The notes beneath the pieces are model-generated. The model had not been told where the DNA came from and ran no database searches. It saw nothing but the letters and a program-made list of their open reading frames with translations. The position numbers and the translations under genes are program-made. 64,000 nucleotides of DNA, taken from JAGQPD01 sp020426865 (GTDB lineage: Bacteria; Planctomycetota; Planctomycetia; Pirellulales; Pirellulaceae). The stretch is taken from contig JAWKTN010000009.1 in the NCBI GenBank assembly GCA_041399065.1, positions 372,001-436,000 on the forward strand. Reading direction: 5' to 3'. Shown here piece by piece: positions 37,001 to 45,486 of the stretch. Within the stretch, counting starts at the first letter, position 1. Each line of letters begins with the position of its first letter.

Positions 37001-37408
37001 AAAGTCGCCGACGTTGCGGTAGAGACGATGCTCTCCGGCCGGGCTCCCCACATAAAAATCCGCTCGCCCGTCGCCATCGTAATCGCCCGTGCAAATGCCA
37101 CCATACACCGGGCTCATCATGATCTCTTTGATGTTCGGCAGAAGTTCAGGCAACTGAGGCGCAAAGTCAACGCCCGAACGTTCCGGTGGTACAGATACGA
37201 ATAGCGTTGCCGATCCGCCGTCCGCTCTGCGCGCTGCCAAAGGCTCAAGCTGCAGCAGCTGATCAGGCACGTCCCCAGCCGCCGCCGAGCCCGATCCTTC
37301 TTGTGACGTGTCGTTGCCTGTACAGCCACAAACGACCAACAGACATGACAACGCACCCGCGACAGCTGCCGGTGACGTCGTCCGCTTCCGATAACCTGAA
37401 GTGTCCAT
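33956..37408 (-). CDS. Large FG-GAP/VCBS lipoprotein with ASPIC/UnbV domain (CRTAC1-like)
   Basis: 1150 residues. The signal peptide ends with a lipobox (VVCGC), so it is probably lipid-anchored. Many FG-GAP/VCBS repeats follow, each with a calcium-binding D-x-D-x-D-G loop (GDYDGDGRADFYVG, VDVDNDGDLDIYAC, GDINNDGLLDFIAT, ADFDNDGDTDLITFN). An ASPIC/UnbV-like domain (about 555-640: NRYGLGAKVTLRAGG, RGWQSSVDPVQHFGLG, LLVVRWPSGTVQQ) sits mid-protein, and a second set of FG-GAP repeats covers about 680-1130. Such proteins are common in planctomycetes; ligands are unknown. The last about 19 residues are encoded by the adjacent DNA repeat, so the original C-terminus may have been replaced. Confidence 0.88.
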   Translation of the reverse strand: MDTSGYRKRTTSPAAVAGALSCLLVVCGCTGNDTSQEGSGSAAAGDVPDQLLQLEPLAARRADGGSATLFVSVPPERSGVDFAPQLPELLPNIKEIMMSPVYGGICTGDYDGDGRADFYVGSPAGEHRLYRNVGDFRFEDVTVAVGLADDKFWGTGCTFVDVDNDGDLDIYACAYEDHNRLYINEPNDGGDGRKFSERAAEWGVDFQGASMSMAFADVDGDGDLDGYLATTAKEPPPGVKLSMKFEGNKPIVPPHLREYWQLFYMPGERAKLAEAGQYDHFYRNDGERFTDVSQQMGLDQPCFTLAATWWDYDDDNRPDLYAANDFFGPDLLFHNDGNGAFTESLANVVPHTPWFSMGCDSGDINNDGLLDFIATDMLATTHQRRMVMAGNVEDDWFFDYAVPRQYMRNSLFINSGKGRMWEAAYLSGIAGTDWTWTPRLADFDNDGRLDLFITNGVVRDSMNADVSKELAGRLAGGSPEWAAYWVKQPLRTEKNLAFRNDGDLAFTRVDREWGLGYEGVTFGAATADFDNDGDTDLITFNFDAPIALYRNQQTAAHGVNVRLIGTISNRYGLGAKVTLRAGGMTQTRYVTMSRGWQSSVDPVQHFGLGEQSQIELLVVRWPSGTVQQFEHLAADQLVTITEPTSASSSTVDVTQDSAPWLTAVDHLPQLECSEEAFDDFAQQRLLPYRLSESGPALAQGDVDGDGDEDLYYGGTRNIEGKLLLNVQGELRSKSVPAFEQHSASEDVAAVFLDADNDDDLDLYVVSGSIEDPSGHRNYTDRLYLNDGTGKFSFAPDALPDIRDSGSCVVAADWDLDGDLDLFVGARCVPGEFPTSPKCRLLVNEEGRFTDQTPWIMTSIGMVTCASAADIDGDHRVDLVVGIDWGPVKVFLNKPDHWVESSDSGLSDSPGLWRSLAAADIDNDGDIDLIAGNWGLNGSYAASVDHPLRLYYGDIERTGKLVLLEAESDDGQIVPRRQLHRLADVVPAIRAHIATYAQYGQSSVTDIFEPDQFSQFKELAVVTLESLVLINDGLGYFRSAALPRLAQIAPCQGIAITDIDGDQQLDAVLSQNFFGMPGEIGRMDGGLGLVLKGDGQGHFEAVGPRESGLMMPVNGRAVLAVDLNADGRNDLIFAPSGAPPAAFLVRPSSER

Positions 37409-37498
37409 ATGCTATACGGCCCAATGTTGTACGGCAGACATGGCCTTTTATGTTACCGCCGAAGATCGAACGCAACCAGCTGAGTACAGCTGGGTAAC

Positions 37499-38092
37499 TT
37501 ATCTTGCCACCTTTGGCACGATCCGCCAACCGGTTTCACCACTGCCCTGCGTCGATGTCCACGAGTAGTTGCGAGAATAGATGACGCTTTCGATGTGGTC
37601 TCGTCGAATCGATGCCAACCCCCACTGCGTCGCAAACTTAACCGTCTCCAATTGCACCCTGCCATGCAACGTATCACCATTCATCAGCGCGACATAGTCC
37701 GCGTTTCCCTCGGCCTCTCCAAACCGAATCCCGGCCACCGAGACGATGGGAATTTGCAGTACCGCGGAACCGTCCGATAGCTGCAGCGGTAGATGTGTCA
37801 TTTCAATGGGCGTTCCCACGACGTCCTCGTGCGATCGCAATGCCACTAGCATCGGGCGCCCTCCACTTTCCGAAACCGTCGCGTTTCCCCTCGCCAATTC
37901 TCCCGTTTGTCCGCCCGCGTACGAATGTCCCCATCCCCAAATCGCGAAATACCCTACCGCCAAAATGATCACCGTGCGAGTCAGTTTTTCCACTTGCTGC
38001 AACTCCAGTCTATCTGTGTTCTGTCGATCGCCATTCGAACTTATTGCCCTACCCACGATCCGTCCATTGTCCTTCTCCTCTCCTCCCAGCAT
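37499..38092 (-). CDS. Hypothetical membrane-anchored protein
   Basis: 197 residues, family not recognised. A cytoplasmic basic/acidic N-terminus of about 35 residues leads into one hydrophobic segment (LTRTVIILAVGYFAIWGWG), then a soluble region with beta-strand character, including MNGDTLHGRVQLETVKFATQWGLASI and VIYSRN. The phrase GDTLHG-RV followed by a statement of the type I--I-RI resembles domains of planctomycete proteins that bind or measure surface components, but this is only an impression. Its ATG at 38092 has GAGG close upstream. It lies 90 bp upstream of the FG-GAP lipoprotein gene on the same strand and is probably co-transcribed with it. Confidence 0.6.
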   Translation of the reverse strand: MLGGEEKDNGRIVGRAISSNGDRQNTDRLELQQVEKLTRTVIILAVGYFAIWGWGHSYAGGQTGELARGNATVSESGGRPMLVALRSHEDVVGTPIEMTHLPLQLSDGSAVLQIPIVSVAGIRFGEAEGNADYVALMNGDTLHGRVQLETVKFATQWGLASIRRDHIESVIYSRNYSWTSTQGSGETGWRIVPKVAR

Positions 38093-38468
38093 CTTGCCTC
38101 GCTAATTCCATGCTAAATAGAGTTGCCAATTCTCAATCCCGTCCTGCCGCCGGCATCGGCCATTCTCTTCCTCCACGCCTCGATGCATTGCGCACATTCC
38201 CTCCGATCGCGTGGCACATTCGTCGCCCCCATTACAATTAGACCGCCCCCCCATGTGGAGGGGGGGTAGTCGTCCATCATTGTTTGACAGTTCCGAATCG
38301 CCCAATTAAATTTACTTTACTAGATTGCGTAATTCCCCCAGGCTTCCTCTGGCAAGTGCGAGTGGACATGGACGCCCAAAAAACCCGCATCCCGTAGCGT
38401 CATTCGTCGTTCTGTTGCGACGAAGCGGAGCCGTTTGGAGCGAGGGACGAAAAACCGAGAGAGATGCG
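38093..38468. other. Divergent intergenic region with C7/G7 hairpin
   Basis: 376 bp between divergent genes. CCCCCCC (38246-38252) and GGGGGGG (38260-38266) can pair around ATGTGGA. No T-run follows. It likely holds promoters for 37499-38092 and 38469-40580, but no -35/-10 pair was convincing and no gene is seen. Confidence 0.5.
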
Positions 38469-40580
38469 ATGTCCGGTCTGCGAGTTTTTGCCAAGCTCAT
38501 CTTTTTAGCCAGCGCGTTGTTTGTATTGTTTATTTGTATTCTACCTTTGTGGGATCCAGCTGGAACGACGTGGCAGCAGCTACTGGAGCGGGCTGGCCAA
38601 CGACCATCGAATCAACTGGTGGCTGGGCCGGGCGAGATTTCGATTCCGGTCGATTTCACGTTAGCGCAAATCCTTCCCGACTTGGTTCCCGACGGACCGG
38701 GTGATGCGGATGGTAGTGCCGACGTCGAGCCGGAGGTGGCGGGCAATTTGGCCGCGGCCGATGACGACCCGAGTAGTCCGAACATGGACTTGCCGGACAA
38801 CGACAACGAGCACAGGGAAGGCGAGGTGGGTGACTGGCGGGAGGTATCGCCTGGTCAAGGGGATCAGCGTTTATCCGAAGTGATTCGATCGCATTGGGTG
38901 CGCCTCAACTCGGCTGGCCAGTTCACCGGGCGCATATCCACGATCGATCCGCAAACGCGGCAACTGCGCCCCGCCGCCGATCTGTTGGTGCGTTTAATGC
39001 GCGGATCGGACAAGTTGGGCGAGGGAATGACGAACGCTGAGGGACGGTTCGTTGTCGAGGATCTCGAGCCGGGAACGTATTCATTAGTCGCAACTGGAAG
39101 AAGTGGCTTTCTCGCCTATTCATTGAACATACTCCCGCCCAACGCGCAGCTGCGTGCGGCACAGCGAGGAACCAGTACCTTCCAGCTGGTGCATTATCAG
39201 GCAGTCGAAGACGAATTGAAGATTGACGCCACGGCAGTCCCTCCAACGTTTCGCACGATTCGGCGATACATCAATAGCTACTATCCTGAGATGCAGGCTT
39301 CCGACGTTGGGGAGCAAGAGTATCAGCCTGTACTGGAAGCTGACCGTCAAGCACAAGCACGTGGGGCAAACGAACCGGAAGGTGCCGAACGCCGACGGGG
39401 CAACCAGCAGTTGGACGCAAGCTTGCCTCCCAGTCGCGACGCAACGACGATACGCAACTACACCGTACCACTGTTGCCGGACGGGCGGATGCTCGGCCGA
39501 TTGCATTCCATCGCCGCCGAAACGGGGCGCCCGAAGATGATCCAAAACTTGAACGTGTTTATCGTACAAGACGATCGTGAAGTCCGCCGAACGGCCGTAG
39601 ACAAATTTGGGGTCTTTGAGGTACGAGGGTTGCAACCTGGGGTGTATTCATTGGTTGCGGCTGGTCGTGATGGCTTCGGCGCCGTAGGATTCCAGTTGGT
39701 TGGTCAACGCCCACCGGCCGCGGCCATGCGTTCCGCACCACAGCGTCGATCTCCATTCTCGCTGCTGCAGGCCCTGCGGCCACGACGAAATGACATTTAT
39801 TTGGCTCAATTGCGATTGGATGACCTTGACGACCTGAACCTTGCGCCAAGTCAACCTGACGGACTGACGCCGCTTGACGATCCCGGTACGAACAACCAAA
39901 ACACCGACACCGAACTCGATCCCGACGCCGGCACCGATACCGGGGCCGGGATTCTCGATCTGTCGCCCGATTCCGGCAACGACCTTGCCGCTCCGTTAAA
40001 CCCACCGAACGATACCGGCGACACGAGCGATCCGTTTGGCAGCGACAACGAACCGTTGCCCACGCCGGCGGAACCTCGTGACGGGGACAGTCGGGAACAA
40101 CCGCCAGGTGCCGACGGTGGCAGCAACATCAACGAAGGTGATGCTGGGCTGGCTGGTCCCAACAACGCTGGTCCCAACAACAATGTACCCTTTCCGATTT
40201 CGATGGCCATTATTGACGATCCGCGTTGCTTGCAGGCGGGGCTCGAGTCGTGGATGCCGGCCAACAATTTCTTTGCTGGTCCGGCAGCACCGCCGATAGT
40301 ACCGATGGCTGGCTCCGCGCCCTTTGTTGGGGGAGCGCCCATGGCGGCCCCCTCTGGCGGATTCGCGCCCGCCACGTCTGGCTTCAGCAGCGGCGGCGGT
40401 GGGGGAGGATTTGGCGGCGGCCTCTTAGCAGCTGGAATAACGGCGACCGCGATTGCTGTAGGCACCAGCGGTGGTGGCAACAGCATAGCCAGTCCCTTTA
40501 GTACCGGCGGCGCCGTCGACTCCGGCGGCTCGATGACCACGGGTAGTTCGGTCGACGGCCCATCCGACGTGGGATTCTAG
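38469..40580 (+). CDS. Membrane-anchored protein with two carboxypeptidase-regulatory/CNA-B-like domains and Gly-rich end
   Basis: 703 residues from ATG 38469. An N-terminal membrane helix (FAKLIFLASALFVLFICILP) is followed by an acidic linker, then two related beta-sandwich units: FTGRISTIDPQTRQLRPAAD...GRFVVEDLEPGTYSLVATG and MLGRLHSIAAETGRPKMIQN...FGVFEVRGLQPGVYSLVAAG, each of the type seen in carboxypeptidase-regulatory or CNA-B domains. A long acidic, Asp/Asn-rich low-complexity region follows, and the C-terminus is Gly/Ser/Ala-rich with a hydrophobic stretch (FGGGLLAAGITATAIAVGTS). The role is unknown; the layout suggests an envelope-spanning or surface structural protein. The TolC-type gene follows after about 390 bp. 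Confidence 0.75.
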   Translation: MSGLRVFAKLIFLASALFVLFICILPLWDPAGTTWQQLLERAGQRPSNQLVAGPGEISIPVDFTLAQILPDLVPDGPGDADGSADVEPEVAGNLAAADDDPSSPNMDLPDNDNEHREGEVGDWREVSPGQGDQRLSEVIRSHWVRLNSAGQFTGRISTIDPQTRQLRPAADLLVRLMRGSDKLGEGMTNAEGRFVVEDLEPGTYSLVATGRSGFLAYSLNILPPNAQLRAAQRGTSTFQLVHYQAVEDELKIDATAVPPTFRTIRRYINSYYPEMQASDVGEQEYQPVLEADRQAQARGANEPEGAERRRGNQQLDASLPPSRDATTIRNYTVPLLPDGRMLGRLHSIAAETGRPKMIQNLNVFIVQDDREVRRTAVDKFGVFEVRGLQPGVYSLVAAGRDGFGAVGFQLVGQRPPAAAMRSAPQRRSPFSLLQALRPRRNDIYLAQLRLDDLDDLNLAPSQPDGLTPLDDPGTNNQNTDTELDPDAGTDTGAGILDLSPDSGNDLAAPLNPPNDTGDTSDPFGSDNEPLPTPAEPRDGDSREQPPGADGGSNINEGDAGLAGPNNAGPNNNVPFPISMAIIDDPRCLQAGLESWMPANNFFAGPAAPPIVPMAGSAPFVGGAPMAAPSGGFAPATSGFSSGGGGGGFGGGLLAAGITATAIAVGTSGGGNSIASPFSTGGAVDSGGSMTTGSSVDGPSDVGF

Positions 40581-40973
40581 AGTTGCTTAGCGCGGAATCC
40601 TTAGCGCGGAATCAGGCAAGCGACAACATTGCGGCGTTCCATCGCGGCTCCATCATGCCGATGGATGCTAGCGCAGGCACTGCTGTCATGCTGTCAACCA
40701 TCTGTCTCTGGCTGGGGCCGCCCTGCTAACACTGGCCGAATTTTCGGATTAGTGAAAGTTTGCCGATGGGATGGTCGATACGATGCTTGTCGACTGCTCT
40801 GTTCGCGTCGCGCCGCATGGCGTGCGCGTTGACAGCAGCGGACGGCTGGGGGGGAAAATCGTTCAGGATTGCGCCGATGGGATCGCCCTATCGGTTTGCC
40901 TGGGTGAATTCCATTCCTGGCTCGTCCCTGCTATCTGATAGCTTGGGTGGCCATAGCCGAGAGCAGCAACAAC
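40581..40973. other. Intergenic region with 14-bp tandem repeat
   Basis: 393 bp. CTTAGCGCGGAATC occurs twice in tandem at 40586-40613, directly after the preceding gene. The rest shows no convincing gene; the open frame at 40760-41113 overlaps the TolC gene in another phase and has no homology cues. Confidence 0.55.
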
Positions 40974-43349
40974 ATGAGCAGGCAGATCAAGCGGACTGGG
41001 ACTTGGTTCTTGATCGCTTTAACGCTTCTAACTGGATGCCAGCCGATCCAGCCGTTCTATTTGAACGACGACGGCGATCTATCGCACTATCTGGATGTCG
41101 CTACGGACATTGAGCACACGGAGGTGTATTACGAGACGTTGGAGGAAGTCTCGATGGCCCGTGCGCCGCTTACGGTGGCAAATCCGCAATTCGACTCAAT
41201 CTGGGAATTATCCCTTGAAGAGGCGGTACAAACGGCGCTCAGCAACAGCAAGGTTATACGCACTTTCGGGCAAGTACAACAATTTGGCCAGATTGTCGCT
41301 TCTGCCCCGAATCGACTGACCGCCGCACCTGATGCAGCCACATCGGTATACGATCCGGCGTTAACGGAAACCGATCCCCAGCGCGGCGGTGGTATTGAGC
41401 AAGCGTTATCGAATTTCGATGCCCAATTCAACAGCAGTGCGACTTGGAATGCGACCGACCGTCCGCAGAACTTCACGGCGGTCTTCACGCCGGTGTTGGT
41501 CGAGGACCAGGTGACGATCAACAACGAGATCACTAAGCGTTCGGCGACAGGTACGCAGTGGTTCTTCCGCAACGTTTCGATCTATGACGATAGCAATCAG
41601 ACAATTCGCGCCCTGCCGAGCGACTGGTTTACGGCTCTTGAAGCAGAGATCCGTCATCCGCTGTTGCGGGGTCGTGGGACTCAGGTTAATCGTGTACCGG
41701 TCGTACTCGCTCGGATTCGGACGGATATCAGTCTTGCCGAATTTGAAGATTCGGTGCAGAACCTGGTGAGCGAGGTGGAGCGAGCCTATTGGGAGCTCTA
41801 CTTTTTCTATCGCAATTTGAATGCCGCGATGGCGGGACGCGACAGTGCACTGGCGACCTGGAAGAAGATCAACGCTTTGCTGGAGGTTGGCCAGCGTGGA
41901 GGCACGGCCGACCAGGAAGCTCAGACGCGAGAACAGTACTACCTGTTCGTGAATCAGGTACAGAACGCGCTGAACGATCTCTACAAATCCGAGACGCGGT
42001 TGCGCTATCTGATGGGACTAGCACCTACGGACGGCCGTTTGATCCGTCCGGCGGACGAACCTGTTACGGCGCGGTTGGACTTTGACTGGAACTCGATTCT
42101 TAGCGAAGCCCTGCAGCGCAGTGTGAACATTCGCCGCCAGAAGTGGAAGATCAAACAACGTGAAATGGAGATGATCGCCGTTCGCAACACGCTGTTACCA
42201 CAATTGGATGTGGTGGCGCTCTATCGTTGGCTGGGGATGGGTGATCAGTACTTGTCGACCAACCGCCGCGGTCTCGACTTTCCGGCCGTGGGATCGTTTG
42301 CCTGGGACGAGTTGTTTGGAGGAAACTACCAGGAATCTCAGTTGGGATTCCAGTTGAACATCCCAATTGGCTTTCGCGAAGAACTGGCGAACGTGCGGAA
42401 GGCACAGCTGGAATTGGCTCGCGAGACGGCGTTGTTGGAAGAAATGGAATTGGAGGTATCGCATCGCTTGACCGACGCGATCCAGGAACTTGCCTCGCAG
42501 TACGCGGCGGTAGTCGCCAATTACAATCGCTGGGTCGCGGCCGAACAACGAGTGGAATCGCTGCAGGCGATATACGAGGTTGGTAAAGTTACGCTCGACC
42601 TGTTGCTCGATGCTCAACGTTTTCGTGCCGACGCGGAGACGCAATATTACCAGGCGTTGGTGGAATACAACACCGCCGTGATGGTAGTTCACTTACGCAA
42701 GGGTTCGATATTGGAATATGACGGGGTGTTGTTGGCCGAAGGCCCCTGGCCGGGAAAAGCTTACAACGACGCGGAGCAGGTTGCTCATCAGCGGGATGCC
42801 AGCTACTTCTGGAAGTATGGTTACAATCGCCCGGATGTGATCAGTCACGGCCCGTTTGCTCAGCACTCGGGTGCCTCGCAGCCGCCGATCGGCGGCTTGT
42901 CGATGCAACCAACGCCTGCCAATCCGACGACCCTGGGAGTACCATCATCGACGGAGGTATTACCGGCGCCATTGTCCAATCCGGCCGAGATCTCGCCGCT
43001 ACCGCAACCACCGCTGCAATCTGCTCCGCAGTCCGTTCCGCAACCGGCTGGTCCGGTAGACTCGCAGCCAAATCCAGCGTCGGTCAACGAAGCGAATGCG
43101 CGGCCCTTGATTCCGATGTCGATCAACGCGCCGAGCAAGAAAACGCTGGCCGGGGTCGCAGCGACCACGACCAAGACGGAGCCATCCGTGCGTTTGACAA
43201 GCGCCCAGGTAACGGTCAGCGATAGCGGGACGGGCGCGGGTTCGCGACCGACCGATGTAACGGCATCCACGCCGGTTGGAACGGGTGCGAAAACGCTGCA
43301 GAAAATATCCGTCAAGAATAGCAAAATGAAACAGCTTGGCGGAAAATAG
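40974..43349 (+). CDS. TolC-family outer membrane efflux lipoprotein
   Basis: 791 residues from ATG 40974; the earlier in-frame GTG at 40947 is less likely because the signal peptide begins at 40974 (TWFLIALTLLTGC with lipobox LTGC). The body has paired, heptad-rich helical regions typical of TolC/OprM proteins: LVSEVERAYWELYFFYRNLNAA, ALATWKKINALLEVGQRGG, NEVQNALNDLYKSETRLRYLMG-like segment, RLTDAIQELASQYAAVVANYNRW and VGKVTLDLLLDAQRFRADAETQYY. It would form a trimeric outer-membrane channel for efflux or type I secretion. The extra Pro/Gln/Ser-rich tail of about 180 residues is unusual and possibly disordered. No RND or ABC pump is encoded nearby. Confidence 0.85.
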   Translation: MSRQIKRTGTWFLIALTLLTGCQPIQPFYLNDDGDLSHYLDVATDIEHTEVYYETLEEVSMARAPLTVANPQFDSIWELSLEEAVQTALSNSKVIRTFGQVQQFGQIVASAPNRLTAAPDAATSVYDPALTETDPQRGGGIEQALSNFDAQFNSSATWNATDRPQNFTAVFTPVLVEDQVTINNEITKRSATGTQWFFRNVSIYDDSNQTIRALPSDWFTALEAEIRHPLLRGRGTQVNRVPVVLARIRTDISLAEFEDSVQNLVSEVERAYWELYFFYRNLNAAMAGRDSALATWKKINALLEVGQRGGTADQEAQTREQYYLFVNQVQNALNDLYKSETRLRYLMGLAPTDGRLIRPADEPVTARLDFDWNSILSEALQRSVNIRRQKWKIKQREMEMIAVRNTLLPQLDVVALYRWLGMGDQYLSTNRRGLDFPAVGSFAWDELFGGNYQESQLGFQLNIPIGFREELANVRKAQLELARETALLEEMELEVSHRLTDAIQELASQYAAVVANYNRWVAAEQRVESLQAIYEVGKVTLDLLLDAQRFRADAETQYYQALVEYNTAVMVVHLRKGSILEYDGVLLAEGPWPGKAYNDAEQVAHQRDASYFWKYGYNRPDVISHGPFAQHSGASQPPIGGLSMQPTPANPTTLGVPSSTEVLPAPLSNPAEISPLPQPPLQSAPQSVPQPAGPVDSQPNPASVNEANARPLIPMSINAPSKKTLAGVAATTTKTEPSVRLTSAQVTVSDSGTGAGSRPTDVTASTPVGTGAKTLQKISVKNSKMKQLGGK

Positions 43350-43371
43350 GAAGCGATGCCGAGTTTGAGTC

Positions 43372-43411
43372 GCACGTCCGGTGATCTGTCATCGGGCGTG
43401 CGTCAGTTTTT
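43372..43411. terminator. Candidate terminator between convergent genes
   Basis: GCACG (43372-43376) pairs with CGTGC (43397-43401), with inner CC/GG and GAT/ATC pairs and a bulge, followed by TTTTT (43407-43411). It lies just after the TolC gene and overlaps the 3' end of the RidA-family gene on the other strand. Confidence 0.5.
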
Positions 43412-43867
43412 CAGTCGGAAGATGGCTTCAATTTCTACGGACATGCCACCCGGCAGTGCTGCCACGCCGATGGCGCTGCGAGCTCCCACGCCGTGAGCTT
43501 CACCGAAAACCTCTTTCATGACTTCACTACAACCGTTGATCACCGCGGGCTGCTGCAAGAAGTCGGATGTGCAGTAGACCATCCCCAGCAACTTTACCAG
43601 CCGATCGACACGATCCAAACTGCCGACGGCGCTGCGCAACGACGCGAGCATCACCAGTGCCGTCTGGCGAGCAGCCTGATAGGCTTGCTCTTGCGTGATA
43701 ACATCGCCCACTCGGCCGGTAACCAGTTTGCCGTCCGGCATGACAGGTCCATGTCCTGAAAGGTAGGCCATATTGTCGACCACCAAGGCTGGAATATATA
43801 GGCCCAACGGTTTGCTGGCAGCGGGCAATTGCGATTGATGGGCCAAAAATCGTTCGTCGGCAGACAT
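43403..43867 (-). CDS. RidA family protein (YjgF/YER057c/UK114)
   Basis: 154 residues from ATG 43867; an in-frame TTG at 43990 adds an unconserved leader. Fold signatures: VVDNMAYLSGHGPVMPDG, QAYQAARQTALVMLASLRSA, GSLDRVDRLVKLLGMVYCTSDF and GARSAIGVAALPGGMSVEIEAIF. In classical RidA the arginine in R-S/T-x-V/I-x-V binds the substrate carboxylate; here the equivalent is ARSAIGVAALP, so the arginine is kept. RidA members deaminate reactive enamine/imine intermediates; this one belongs to the larger, divergent group (as in endoribonuclease L-PSP annotations). No pathway neighbour points to a substrate. Confidence 0.85.
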   Translation of the reverse strand: MSADERFLAHQSQLPAASKPLGLYIPALVVDNMAYLSGHGPVMPDGKLVTGRVGDVITQEQAYQAARQTALVMLASLRSAVGSLDRVDRLVKLLGMVYCTSDFLQQPAVINGCSEVMKEVFGEAHGVGARSAIGVAALPGGMSVEIEAIFRLKN

Positions 43868-44127
43868 CGTCAGTAAATCTCCTTGGTCTGAAGGACTATC
43901 TTGCGGCGATCTCGCAGTCGCTGTTACGTGAATACGGACGTTAAAACTGTGGCAATCGGTACGTTCGTTGTTATGTGTCAAGGTTACCAAAAACTGGAGC
44001 GACGTGTGCGACGTGTCCGATGTTCACTCAGGATCGGTCCCTTGCGGAAGGTAACGCGGAGGGAACGTTTTGAATATATCTAGCAGCTTGGATAACATCG
44101 AACAACTATTGAAAAAGGCAGCACCAC

Positions 44128-44733
44128 GTGACGTCCCCATCACTTAGCCTAATCCTCGCCGTAAGGAATGCCGAGCAGGAACTATCAGGGATGATTGACA
44201 CGTGGCTGGAGATTGCCAGCGAACTAACAGCGCAATTCGAATTGATTATTGTCGATGATGGTTCCGTGGACGACACGGCCATTGTCGCCAGCGAATTGAC
44301 GCAATACTATCCACAAGTTCGGCTGATCCATCATCGATTGGCCTATGGCAGTGACGCAGCTTTACAGAGCGGTCTGCGGGTGTCGTCCGGCGAGACGATA
44401 TTGTTTCATGATGGGAACCAGGCCCCCGGGATCATGGAGGTCCAGCGACTGTGGCAATTGCGAAACGACCCGTCCCTCGTGATGGCTCATGGCAACCAAC
44501 TGCGTCTGGACGGCGGCGGCCAGGAATTCGGGATCAAGGGCATGTCCGCCCGCAAGAGTGGTGGCACGCGGTTGTTGCGGCGGCGGGCGATTGAGCAAAT
44601 TGGTCGGGCTCGTGGTTCACGGTTGCCGATGCAGGTCCGCCACGACGAGCCGCGGGCCGTGGGCGCGGGTGCCGCGACTATCCCGTCGTTCGCGGGAGCT
44701 CAAGTGCATCTTGGCGAGTACCACACCTTATAG
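44128..44733 (+). CDS. Short glycosyltransferase family 2-like protein
   Basis: 201 residues, GTG start. GT-A fold cues: LILAVRNAEQELSGMIDT at the N-terminus, FELIIVDDGSVDDTAIVA (nucleotide-sugar binding Asp residues), LIHHRLAYGSDAALQSGLRVSSGETILFHDGN. The usual D-x-D is replaced by HDGN. After about 150 residues, the sequence is short and ends abruptly, without the acceptor-binding part of full GT2 enzymes. Short GT2-like proteins of this size occur in planctomycetes, so this may be natural length rather than truncation. The activity is doubtful; it may be a degenerate or regulatory form. It is 260 bp downstream of the divergent RidA gene. Confidence 0.65.
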   Translation: MTSPSLSLILAVRNAEQELSGMIDTWLEIASELTAQFELIIVDDGSVDDTAIVASELTQYYPQVRLIHHRLAYGSDAALQSGLRVSSGETILFHDGNQAPGIMEVQRLWQLRNDPSLVMAHGNQLRLDGGGQEFGIKGMSARKSGGTRLLRRRAIEQIGRARGSRLPMQVRHDEPRAVGAGAATIPSFAGAQVHLGEYHTL

Positions 44734-45486
44734 AGAGCCATTCGCGAGCCTAGTTGTTCGACTCATCTTCCATCTCCAATGGTCGAGTCGCGGCAGAATC
44801 CCCCCGCAGGAAGTGGTTTCTGGTGGAAAACGCGTGGTGAGAAAATTTTTTTTTCACGTAGGGAATAATGGGCCGACCTCATTCCGAATGGCTAAATTGG
44901 AGTGTCCACGCTTCGAAAACATCCACAATCGGCGGGCACCAGTTGTGGATGTAAGCCTGCAAGGGTGAAGGCATGGACGCGGGAGCGGAATGCTCCTGTT
45001 GCAATGGCCAGATTAAATTTCTGCGACCGAGCTTGCACGAGCAACTCCTAATGTTTACGTTAGGAGCATTCGGCAAGGGTCGTAGCTTGAGGCCACACGA
45101 CACTTGTTGGCGCCAGAGGGGAAAGAGTATTGCGCGTCAACGGGCCGAATTCGTGAAACGGGTGGTATCAGGGGAACTTTGCGGCAACGCTGCATTGGAT
45201 GCTGCCCAATAGTCGGAGGAACAGATTTCTTTTCAACATGATGCGACCTTGTTCGAAAGACCCATTCCGGTCTTCGAGGTCCGAGCGCAGCTATGGTCGT
45301 AGCTGACGTCGCTCGAAATGTGTTTCCGTTTCTTGCATGGCGGTTCGCATGGGGTCGAGATCTGTGGTGCGCCGGGACGCGTGGCTGCAAGCATCGAACC
45401 TAGCAAGAACATTGGTATTTTAGCACAACAATAGCGGACTTCTCTTGCTCATGACGGTAGGAGGAGACCAGGAGGAAACGAAGAAG
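44734..45486. other. Intergenic region with hairpin (753 bp)
   Basis: CTCCTAA (45045-45051) pairs with TTAGGAG (45060-45066) around an 8-base loop. No T-run follows. A poly-T stretch occurs near 44846-44854. The short open frames here (for example 44973-45212, ATG, one CxCC motif) show no family cue and are not called. The stretch may hold promoters for the HTH gene or an uncharacterised RNA. Confidence 0.4.

Noticed and set aside
37499..38092. Signal-peptide lipoprotein interpretation of the 197-residue protein
   Set aside because: No lipobox cysteine follows the hydrophobic segment, so a membrane anchor is more likely.
43350..43402. Possible attachment site or tRNA between TolC and RidA genes
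   Set aside because: The gap is only 53 bp and its hairpin is better explained as a terminator; no tRNA fold is present.
44973..45212. 79-residue open frame with CSCC motif, plus an opposite-strand frame 44879-45103
   Set aside because: No recognisable family, weak initiation context, and the region also carries an overlapping frame on the other strand.
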